From an uncultured Asticcacaulis sp. (GTDB lineage: Bacteria > Pseudomonadota > Alphaproteobacteria > Caulobacterales > Caulobacteraceae), in contig CAMLLA010000285.1 in the NCBI GenBank assembly GCA_946480525.1, forward strand, positions 1-5,514: a stretch of 5,514 nt of DNA. Reading direction: 5' to 3'. Below the pieces are notes generated by a model, which saw only the letters and a program-made list of their open reading frames with translations, searched no databases and was not told the origin of the DNA. The position numbers and the translations under genes were made by a program. Of this stretch, positions 1 through 5,514 are shown piece after piece. Every line of letters begins with the position of its first letter. Within the stretch, counting starts at the first letter, position 1.

Positions 1-2210
1 GCGCCACACCTGACGAATGGCTGCAGCTGGCCGACGACTACTGGCGCGCCAATGATGCCCGCAAGACCAAGGTGCGCATCCCGCTTCTGTTCGGCATCGA
101 CGCCGTGCACGGCCACGCCAACATGGTCGGCGCCATCGTCTTTCCGCACAATGTCGGCCTAGGCGCTGCGCATAACCCCGACCTGATCGAAAAGATCGGC
201 GAGGTCACGGCCAAGGAAATGTCGCTGGCCGGTGTCGATTGGACCTTCGCTCCGACCGTCGCCGTGCCGCGCGACAAGCGCTGGGGCCGCTCCTATGAGG
301 GCTATTCCGAAAATCCGGCCGACGTCGCCGCCTATTCCGGCCGCATGGTCGAGGGGCTCCAGGGCGATGACGGCGGCCGTAATGGCATCAAGCCGGGCCA
401 CATCATGTCGACCGCCAAGCACTACCTCGGCGACGGCGGCACCAAGGACGGCAAAGACCAGGGCGACGCGATCGTCAGCGAAGCCGAACTGGTCAATATC
501 CACAATGCCGGCTATCCGCCCGCGATCAAGGCCGGCGCCCTGTCGGTCATGGTCTCCTTCTCGTCGTGGAACGGTCAGAAGCTGACGGGCTCCAAGCACA
601 TCATCACCGGCGCTCTGAAGCAGCGCATGGGCTTTGACGGCTTCGCGGTCACCGACTGGAACGCGCAGGGCCAGGTGCCGGGATGCACCAATGAGAGCTG
701 CCCGATCGCCATGAATGCCGGCGTCGACATGTTCATGGCGCCCGACAGCTGGAAGGGCCTCTACAAGAACACGCTGGCCCAGGTGAAGGACGGTACCATC
801 CCGATGGCGCGCTTGGATGACGCCGTGCGCCGCATTCTGCGTGCCAAGATCAAGGGCGGCCTGTTCGACCTGGCCGCGCCGAAGGACCGTCCGCTGGCCG
901 GCAAGTGGGACCAGCTGGGCTCGGCAGACAGCCGCGCCGTGGCGCGCCAGGCCGTGCGGGAATCGCTGGTCCTGATCAAGAACCAGGGCGGCGTCCTGCC
1001 GCTGAAGGCCAATGCCCGCATCCTGGTCACCGGTGACGGCGCCGACAATATCGGCAAGCAGTCCGGCGGCTGGACCATCACCTGGCAGGGCACCGGCAAC
1101 GCCAATTCGGACTTCCCGAACGGTCAGTCGATCTATGGCGGCATTGCCGAAGCCGTGAAAGCAGCGGGTGGCACAGCGTCGCTCAGCGTCGGCGGTGTCT
1201 ACAAGGAAAAGCCGGACGTGGCCATCGTCGTCATCGGCGAAGATCCGTATGCCGAATTCCAGGGTGACCGCGCCAATCTGGCCTACAAGAACGGCGACAC
1301 CAGCGAGCTTGACATGATCAAGAAGCTGAAGTCCGAAGGCATCAAGGTCGTGACGGTCTTCCTGTCGGGCCGCCCGCTGTGGACCAACCCGTACATCAAT
1401 GCGTCCGATGCCTTTGTCGAAGCCTTCCTGCCGGGCTCGGAAGGCGGCGGCGTGGCCGACGTTCTGATCGGCGACGTCAACAAGCAGCCGCGCAACGATT
1501 TCAAGGGCAAGCTGACCTTCTCGTGGCCGAAAAAGGCCAACCAGGGCCCGCTCAATATCGGCCAACCAGGCTATGATCCGCAGTTCCCATATGGCTACGG
1601 CCTTACCTATAAGGACAAGGGCGACGTCGCGCCGCTGTCCGAGGACTCGGGCCTCGGCAACGAAGCCGTCGTCAATGTCGACACCTACTTTGCCGCCGGC
1701 CGCGTCAAGGCGCCGTGGAAGCTGCAGCTGGCCGATATGAACGGTGTGGCTGATGGCGACCTCGCGACCTTCTCCAGCCCCGGCGGCATGGTTACGCAAA
1801 CGGCGGTCGACGCCAATAACCAGCAGGAAGCCGGCCGTTCTCTGGTCTTCAAGGGCAGGGGCCTTGCCGCCATCGTCGGTGAACCGGTGAACCTCAGCCG
1901 TCAAACGACAGGCAAGATGACGGTCGGCATTCGCTACCGCCTCGATGCGCCTCTCCAGGGGCCGGTCATCATGGCCATGGGCCACAGCCTGAATGTCCTT
2001 CAGACCGTCGACATCTCCAAATCCCTGACCGCGCCGGTCGGCGAATGGAAGACGTTGAAGATCACGCTCGATTGCTTCGTCGCCGCCGGCCAGGACATGA
2101 ACGCTGTGTCGATCCCGTTCGCGATCGGCTCGGAAAAGCCGCTGTCGATCAGCTATTCCAGCATCAAGCTGGAGTCGGACGAGGGTGACGCGACCTGCCC
2201 GGCGAAGTAA
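1..2210 (+). CDS. Glycoside hydrolase family 3, ExoP-like beta-glucosidase / exo-beta-glucanase (5' end missing)
   Basis: The reading frame is open from the left edge (first whole codon at 3) to TAA at 2208-2210, giving 735 residues. The GTG at 72 is an internal valine, not a start, because homologous-looking GH3 sequence precedes it. The product should cleave beta-linked glucose from the non-reducing end of glucans or oligosaccharides. Visible motifs in order: FGIDAVHGH (93-119), the GRSYEGYSE substrate-binding motif (near 286-312), KHYLGDGGT (417-443), and GFDGFAVTDW, whose Asp at 654-656 is the expected nucleophile. In the second domain GEDPYAEFQGD (1236-1268) should carry the acid/base Glu, as in barley ExoI; I cannot say which of its two Glu residues it is. 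The last ~190 residues resemble the ExoP C-terminal galactose-binding-like domain. Cysteine pairs at 684/699 and 2073/2196 could form disulfides, which fits a periplasmic or secreted enzyme. The signal peptide and probably about 100 residues lie outside the window. Family is sure; exact substrate is not. Confidence 0.95.
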   Translation, partial: ATPDEWLQLADDYWRANDARKTKVRIPLLFGIDAVHGHANMVGAIVFPHNVGLGAAHNPDLIEKIGEVTAKEMSLAGVDWTFAPTVAVPRDKRWGRSYEGYSENPADVAAYSGRMVEGLQGDDGGRNGIKPGHIMSTAKHYLGDGGTKDGKDQGDAIVSEAELVNIHNAGYPPAIKAGALSVMVSFSSWNGQKLTGSKHIITGALKQRMGFDGFAVTDWNAQGQVPGCTNESCPIAMNAGVDMFMAPDSWKGLYKNTLAQVKDGTIPMARLDDAVRRILRAKIKGGLFDLAAPKDRPLAGKWDQLGSADSRAVARQAVRESLVLIKNQGGVLPLKANARILVTGDGADNIGKQSGGWTITWQGTGNANSDFPNGQSIYGGIAEAVKAAGGTASLSVGGVYKEKPDVAIVVIGEDPYAEFQGDRANLAYKNGDTSELDMIKKLKSEGIKVVTVFLSGRPLWTNPYINASDAFVEAFLPGSEGGGVADVLIGDVNKQPRNDFKGKLTFSWPKKANQGPLNIGQPGYDPQFPYGYGLTYKDKGDVAPLSEDSGLGNEAVVNVDTYFAAGRVKAPWKLQLADMNGVADGDLATFSSPGGMVTQTAVDANNQQEAGRSLVFKGRGLAAIVGEPVNLSRQTTGKMTVGIRYRLDAPLQGPVIMAMGHSLNVLQTVDISKSLTAPVGEWKTLKITLDCFVAAGQDMNAVSIPFAIGSEKPLSISYSSIKLESDEGDATCPAK

Positions 2211-2233
2211 TTTAGCCAAATTCAGAGACTTTG

Positions 2234-2266
2234 ATCCCCGCCCTGATCCGTCAGGGCGGGGATTTT
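2234..2266 (+). terminator. Intrinsic terminator of the GH3 gene
   Basis: A perfect 13-bp inverted repeat (ATCCCCGCCCTGA, 2234-2246, against 2251-2263) closes a TCCG tetraloop of the UNCG type and runs into TTTT at 2263-2266. It begins 24 nt after the GH3 stop codon. The T-run is short, but the GC-rich stem is strong. The opposite strand has no T-run after the hairpin, so it should act mainly on plus-strand transcription. It separates the hydrolase transcript from the symporter gene. Confidence 0.88.
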
Positions 2267-2344
2267 GTAGCTGTTAACTGGCAGTGAAGGTCATCGTCCT
2301 GACGCTGTTCCTTCTACGGAGCGCTCTCATATAACTCCGCTATC

Positions 2345-2360
2345 GCAGGATTGATTCTGC
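2345..2360. repeat. Short imperfect inverted repeat in symporter leader
   Basis: GCAG at 2345-2348 mirrors CTGC at 2357-2360, and with a G-T and an A-T step inside, it gives arms of six around TTGA. It lies about 75 nt upstream of the symporter start and just upstream of the candidate promoter. It could be a regulator site, but such short repeats arise by chance and no family consensus is recognised. Confidence 0.2.
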
Positions 2361-2373
2361 TGTTAGTCTATGG

Positions 2374-2401
2374 TTAAGTCATATTAATTGTATGATATAT
2401 T
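2374..2401 (+). promoter_or_regulatory. Candidate promoter for the symporter gene
   Basis: In the AT-rich stretch before the symporter, TGATATATT (2393-2401) reads as an extended -10 element: TG, one base, then TATATT, which matches TATAAT at five of six positions. The best -35 partner is weak, TTAAGT at 2374-2379, with 16 bp spacing. A start near 2408 would give a leader of roughly 25 nt. An independent promoter is expected because a terminator closes the upstream gene. This is pattern matching only. Confidence 0.35.
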
Positions 2402-2421
2402 CGGCCCGCAAAATGAGGCCC

Positions 2422-2428
2422 GAGAGGG
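2422..2428 (+). promoter_or_regulatory. Ribosome binding site of the symporter gene
   Basis: The purine run GAGAGGG lies 3-4 nt before the ATG at 2432. The spacing is a little short, but this is the only good Shine-Dalgarno-like run nearby and it supports the chosen start. Confidence 0.6.
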
Positions 2429-2431
2429 AAC

Positions 2432-4042
2432 ATGCCTGATCTTGTCAAAATCTTCGGAATGCCCAAAGCGAGCTTCCTGTCGAGCATCGATATCTGGATC
2501 GTGCTCTTCTATGCCATCTCCATCTTCGTCCTGGCCCAGGTCGTTTCACGCCGCAAAGCCGGCGAGGAGAAGTCGTCCAAGGGCTACTTCCTGGCCAACA
2601 ACCAATTGCCCTGGTGGGCTATCGGCGCGTCGCTGATTGCCGCCAATATCTCGGCCGAACAGATCGTCGGCATGTCGGGATCGGGCTACAAGATCGGCCT
2701 GGCCATCGCGTCGTATGAGTGGATGGCGGCGATCACCCTGATCATCGTCGGCAAGTACTTCCTGCCGGTCTTCCTGCGCAACGGCGTCATGACCATGCCG
2801 GGCTTCCTGGAGCAGCGCTTCGGACCCAGCGTGAAATACCTGATGGCGGTCTTCTGGCTGATCCTCTACGTCTTCGTCAACCTGACCTCGATCCTGTGGC
2901 TGGGTGCGACGGCGGTCGTTACCGTGACCGGGCTCGATCCGTTCTGGGTGCTGGCGGGTCTGGGTGTCTTCGCCCTGCTGTATCAGCTCACGGGCGGCCT
3001 GAAGGCCGTGGCGATGACCGATATCGTCCAGGTGACGCTACTGGTGCTGGGGGGCCTTATCATCACCGGCCTGACCCTGACCAAGATCGGCGGAACGCAG
3101 GATCTGGCAGGCTTCCTTGCCGGTTTCAATAGGCTGCAAACCGAGTTTCCTGATCATTTCAAGATGATTTTGGACGAGTCATCGCCGCACTATAAGGAGC
3201 TGCCCGGCTTGGCCGTCATCCTGGGCGGCATGTGGATCATGAACATTTCCTACTGGGGCTTCAACCAGTACATCATCCAGCGCGCCCTGGCCGCCAAGGA
3301 CCTGCCCGAAGCGCAGAAGGGCATCGCCTTCGCCGCCTATCTGAAGCTTTTGATGCCGCTGATCGTCGTCGTTCCCGGCCTGGCCGCCCTGGTGCTGGCC
3401 CCCGATCTGGCCCGCCCGGACCAGGCCTATCCCAGCATGATGACGCTCCTGCCGTCGGGCCTGCTGGGTCTTGTCTTCGTCGCCCTGACCTTCGCGGTCA
3501 TCGCCTCGACCGCGTCCAAGATCAACTCGATCGCCACCATCTTCACGCTGGATATCGTGGCGCCGCTCAAGCGCGACATTCCGGACACCAAGCTGGTCAC
3601 CATCGGTCAGGTCGCGGCCCTGGTCTCGGTCATCATCGCCATCTTCACGGCCAAGCCGCTGCTTGGGCAGTGGGACCAGGCCTTCCAATATATTCAGAAC
3701 TTTACCGGCTATTTCACCCCGGGCATCGTGGTGATCTTCGCGCTCGGCATGTTCTGGAAGCGCTGTTCGACGGCGGGCGCCATTGCCACGATCGTTGGCG
3801 GTGTCGTCATGTCGGCCGTCTGGTCGTATATGGATCCGAACTATCCGTTCATGAACCGCGTCGGCTGGGTATTCGTCGCCTCGACCGCGCTGTGCGTGCT
3901 GGTATCGCTGGTCCTGCCGAACAAGCGCGAGGTTTCGACACTGACGCTCGATGGCGTGAACTTCAAGACATCGACGACATTCAACATCCTGGCGGTTGGT
4001 GTAATCGCGATCCTGGTAGGACTATACGCCTGGTTCTGGTAA
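2432..4042 (+). CDS. Sodium/solute symporter, SSS (SLC5) family, vSGLT-like Na+/sugar cotransporter
   Basis: This complete gene encodes 536 residues, close to vSGLT (about 543). It is an inner-membrane protein of about 14 helices that should import a sugar, probably glucose or galactose, driven by the Na+ gradient. The first helix is at about 19-39. The next core helix carries AANISAEQ (70-77), holding the equivalents of vSGLT Na+-site A62 and I65 and sugar-site N64 and Q69. SYEW (94-97) includes the Y87/E88 equivalents. NISYWGFNQY (271-280) matches the N260 and Y263/W264 gate, and K305 falls exactly 31 residues after Y274, as K294 does after Y263. YIQ (420-422) matches Q428. The helix at about 350-375 (AVIASTASKINS) keeps one Na+-site serine (S359), but Ala358 replaces the other vSGLT serine. 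Ala99 replaces vSGLT S91. The start has a purine-rich site 3-4 nt upstream. The adjacent beta-glucosidase suggests glucose or a glucoside as substrate. Family is very sure; substrate is inferred. Confidence 0.95.
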   Translation: MPDLVKIFGMPKASFLSSIDIWIVLFYAISIFVLAQVVSRRKAGEEKSSKGYFLANNQLPWWAIGASLIAANISAEQIVGMSGSGYKIGLAIASYEWMAAITLIIVGKYFLPVFLRNGVMTMPGFLEQRFGPSVKYLMAVFWLILYVFVNLTSILWLGATAVVTVTGLDPFWVLAGLGVFALLYQLTGGLKAVAMTDIVQVTLLVLGGLIITGLTLTKIGGTQDLAGFLAGFNRLQTEFPDHFKMILDESSPHYKELPGLAVILGGMWIMNISYWGFNQYIIQRALAAKDLPEAQKGIAFAAYLKLLMPLIVVVPGLAALVLAPDLARPDQAYPSMMTLLPSGLLGLVFVALTFAVIASTASKINSIATIFTLDIVAPLKRDIPDTKLVTIGQVAALVSVIIAIFTAKPLLGQWDQAFQYIQNFTGYFTPGIVVIFALGMFWKRCSTAGAIATIVGGVVMSAVWSYMDPNYPFMNRVGWVFVASTALCVLVSLVLPNKREVSTLTLDGVNFKTSTTFNILAVGVIAILVGLYAWFW

Positions 4043-4063
4043 GCGTTTTATTTAAAGATGGAG

Positions 4064-4091
4064 AAAGCCCGGCCGCGCGCCGGGCTTTTTT
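4064..4091 (+). terminator. Intrinsic terminator of the symporter gene
   Basis: AAAGCCCGG (4064-4072) pairs perfectly with CCGGGCTTT (4080-4088), and one further C-G pair tightens the loop to CGCGC. The descending arm merges into six T residues (4086-4091). The hairpin starts 22 nt after the symporter stop codon. It makes read-through into the next gene unlikely. Confidence 0.92.
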
Positions 4092-4247
4092 ATTGACGGC
4101 CTCAGATGCGAATAGCAATCGATTGCCTGCACTTACGTCTTCCTTATTTTATTCTTTGAAAAACTCATCGCCCTTTTATCGACTCCCGCACATTCCTGAA
4201 GGGTACGGCGGGGTGATGCCGGGGTATGTCATTTTCAGAGCAAAAAC
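4092..4247. other. Intergenic region upstream of the poly-HAMP gene
   Basis: About 155 bp with lower GC than its neighbours, lying between the symporter terminator and the HAMP gene start. It must hold that gene's promoter, but I find no convincing -35/-10 pair: TTGAAA at 4156-4161 has only poor -10 partners (such as TATCGA at 15 bp spacing). It contains the palindrome listed separately. The only purine-rich run close to the ATG is CAGAG (4236-4240), a weak Shine-Dalgarno sequence. Confidence 0.5.
4115..4126. promoter_or_regulatory. Perfect 12-bp palindrome, possible LacI-family-type operator
   Basis: GCAATCGATTGC equals its own reverse complement and has the central CG step flanked by AAT/ATT typical of several LacI-family sites (for example the AATCGATT core of Cra sites). 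It lies 23 nt beyond the symporter terminator and about 120 nt before the HAMP start codon. The symmetry does not extend further. A single short palindrome is weak evidence, and the regulator is unknown. Confidence 0.3.
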
Positions 4248-5514
4248 ATGTTGGATGCCGCCTTCGAGGTTGCTGATGAACCCGTCAGTGCAGGAGGCGA
4301 ACTCAACGCGCTCCTCCACGCTTTGAACGCCCTGCGCAAGGGCCAGTCCGACGTCCGCCTGCCGGCGGACTGGACGGGCATCGCCGGCAAGGTCGCCGAC
4401 GCCTTCAACGAAGTCGTCGAGATGAACGAACGCATGGCGTCGGAACTGGGGCGCCTGTCGAAATCGGTGGGTAAAGAAGGCCGGCTGAGCCAGCGGCTCA
4501 ATCTCGGCCACGTCTCGGGGTTCTGGCAGGAGTCGGTCCTGTCGGTGAACGACCTGATCGACGACCTTGTGCACCCGACGACCGAAACCGCGCGTGTTAT
4601 CGGCGCCGTGGCCCAGGGCGACCTGTCGAAGACCATGGCGCTGAAGATCGACGACCGGCCTTTGCAGGGCGAATTCCTCCGCACCGCCAAGACTATCAAC
4701 ACCATGGTGGACCAACTGGGCTCGTTCGCCGCCGAAGTGACGCGGGTGGCGCGTGAAGTGGGCACCGAAGGCAAGCTGGGTGGCCAGGCCAAGGTGGAAG
4801 GCGTGTCGGGGACGTGGAAGGACCTGACCGACTCGGTGAACTCGATGGCCGGCAACCTGACGTCTCAGGTGCGGAACATCGCTGAAGTGACGACGGCGGT
4901 GGCCAATGGCGACCTGTCAAAAAAGATCACCGTGGACGTGAAGGGCGAAATCCTTGAGCTGAAGAACACCATCAACACCATGGTGGACCAATTGCGGTCA
5001 TTTGCGTCGGAAGTGACGCGGGTGGCGCGCGAAGTCGGCACCGAAGGCAAGCTGGGTGGCCAGGCCAAGGTTGAGGGCGTGTCCGGCACGTGGAAGGACC
5101 TGACCGACTCGGTGAACTCGATGGCCGGCAACCTGACCTCCCAGGTGCGTAACATCGCCGAGGTGACCACGGCCGTGGCCAATGGCGACCTGTCGCGCAA
5201 GATTACCGTGGACGTCAAGGGTGAAATCCTTGAGCTGAAAGACACGGTCAACGCCATGGTGGACCAGCTCAACTCGTTCGCGGCCGAAGTGACGCGGGTG
5301 GCGCGTGAAGTGGGCACCGAAGGCAAGCTGGGCGGCCAGGCCGAGGTTAAGGGCGTGGCCGGCACGTGGAAGGACCTGACCGACTCGGTGAACTCGATGG
5401 CCGGCAACCTGACCGGCCAGGTGCGGAACATCGCCGACGTTACCAAGGCCGTGGCGGCAGGCGACCTGTCGAAGAAGATCACCGTCGACGTGAAGGGCGA
5501 AATCCTCGAACTGA
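4248..5514 (+). CDS. Poly-HAMP signalling protein, probable N-terminal part of a multi-HAMP hybrid histidine kinase (3' end missing)
   Basis: The frame runs from ATG 4248 to the right edge without a stop, giving 422 complete codons. An in-frame TGA at 4197 leaves no other upstream start; the Shine-Dalgarno sequence is weak. After about 20 residues the protein is almost wholly HAMP modules of about 46 residues. Canonical-looking ones (GDLSKKI...GEILEL, at about 112-157, 204-249, 296-341 and 388 onward) alternate with divergent ones ([11 protein letters not shown]...GTWKDL, at about 158-203, 250-295 and 342-387). A more diverged pair covers 20-107. Such arrays relay helix rotations to an output domain. 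The family usually continues into HisKA, ATPase and receiver domains, as in group III hybrid kinases such as fungal Nik1; that part is outside the window. No signal peptide or membrane helix is visible, so the protein is probably cytoplasmic. An alternative is a methyl-accepting chemoreceptor-like output. HAMP array certain; kinase identity inferred. Confidence 0.88.
   Translation, partial: MLDAAFEVADEPVSAGGELNALLHALNALRKGQSDVRLPADWTGIAGKVADAFNEVVEMNERMASELGRLSKSVGKEGRLSQRLNLGHVSGFWQESVLSVNDLIDDLVHPTTETARVIGAVAQGDLSKTMALKIDDRPLQGEFLRTAKTINTMVDQLGSFAAEVTRVAREVGTEGKLGGQAKVEGVSGTWKDLTDSVNSMAGNLTSQVRNIAEVTTAVANGDLSKKITVDVKGEILELKNTINTMVDQLRSFASEVTRVAREVGTEGKLGGQAKVEGVSGTWKDLTDSVNSMAGNLTSQVRNIAEVTTAVANGDLSRKITVDVKGEILELKDTVNAMVDQLNSFAAEVTRVAREVGTEGKLGGQAEVKGVAGTWKDLTDSVNSMAGNLTGQVRNIADVTKAVAAGDLSKKITVDVKGEILEL
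4704..5514 (+). repeat. 276-bp tandem repeat coding for HAMP pairs
   Basis: Copies begin at ATG codons 4704, 4980 and 5256, exactly 276 bp (92 codons) apart. The third copy is cut at the window end after 259 bp. Each unit encodes one divergent and one canonical HAMP. By eye the first two units differ at 6 of 92 residues, and the third differs from the second at 10 of the 86 visible. A 50-bp block is identical in all three (4812-4861, 5088-5137, 5364-5413). The preceding segment (protein residues 56-152) is an older, diverged unit of the same kind, five residues longer. Confidence 0.95.

Noticed and set aside
159..2219. A 686-codon open frame on the minus strand, antisense to almost the whole GH3 gene
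   Set aside because: Its translation is a low-complexity mix rich in Arg, Ala, Asp and Gly with no recognisable domain. Long antisense frames are expected opposite GC-rich genes with strong third-position bias, and the plus-strand GH3 motifs are unmistakable.
2388..2636. An 82-codon plus-strand frame over the symporter start
   Set aside because: It is out of frame with the symporter, Ser/Arg-rich and featureless, and explained by the overlapping real gene.
4154..4182. Possible heat-shock (sigma-32-like) promoter from TTTGAAA and a following CCC run
   Set aside because: The -35-like element has an extra T compared with CTTGAAA and the downstream element does not match CCCCAT, so the resemblance is too weak.
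3232..4326. A 364-codon plus-strand frame overlapping the symporter and reaching into the HAMP gene
   Set aside because: It is out of frame with the symporter, has Arg/Gly/His/Pro-rich shadow composition, and crosses the strong terminator at 4064-4091.
4216..4326. Short ORF starting at ATG 4216 with a purine-rich stretch upstream, overlapping the start of the HAMP gene
   Set aside because: It has no recognisable features and overlaps the well-supported HAMP frame. A leader peptide cannot be excluded, but nothing beyond a start codon supports it.
4865..5482. Minus-strand open frame of 205 codons with a repetitive protein, plus similar frames at 4176-4715, 4235-4855 and 4696-4920
   Set aside because: They are the antisense shadow of the HAMP repeats. 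The repetitiveness comes from the plus-strand gene, which has clear HAMP motifs and runs off the window without a stop.
4704..5514. CRISPR-like or transposon repeat array
   Set aside because: Repeats are 276 bp, directly adjacent without spacers, in phase with codons, and encode HAMP domains. There are no inverted ends or target duplications.

Overview
The window looks like part of the chromosome of a free-living Gram-negative bacterium, most likely an alphaproteobacterium. Caulobacterales (Caulobacter/Asticcacaulis-like) is my guess from protein style, not a proof. Coding DNA is GC-rich with mostly G/C third positions, intergenic DNA is clearly AT-richer, and all genes lie on the plus strand. 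I see no mobile element, tRNA, rRNA or CRISPR array.

Layout: (1) 1-2210 is the 3' part of a secreted family 3 glycoside hydrolase of the ExoP / barley ExoI type (beta-glucosidase or exo-beta-glucanase), cut at the left edge. It ends in a near-perfect intrinsic terminator at 2234-2266. (2) 2267-2431 is an AT-rich leader with a candidate promoter and a ribosome binding site. (3) 2432-4042 is a complete sodium/solute symporter (SSS/SLC5 family) very close in motif content to the Na+/sugar transporter vSGLT, followed by a second strong terminator at 4064-4091. (4) 4092-4247 is an intergenic region holding a perfect 12-bp palindrome. (5) 4248 to the right edge is the N-terminal part of a large protein built of tandem HAMP domains, probably the sensor arm of a multi-HAMP hybrid histidine kinase. 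Its DNA contains a 276-bp tandem repeat, with two full copies and most of a third.

How they may work together: the hydrolase would release glucose from beta-glucans or cello-/laminari-oligosaccharides outside the cytoplasm, and the symporter would import the released sugar with Na+. This is a plausible two-gene uptake module, although a terminator separates the genes, so they are probably transcribed separately. The poly-HAMP protein has no visible link to sugar use beyond proximity. The HAMP gene has no stop inside the window, and the long minus-strand reading frames over it are shadows of its repeats.

No clearly new biological system is visible. The most interesting part is the poly-HAMP array, with its exact 92-codon periodicity and its 50-bp block that is identical in all three copies.
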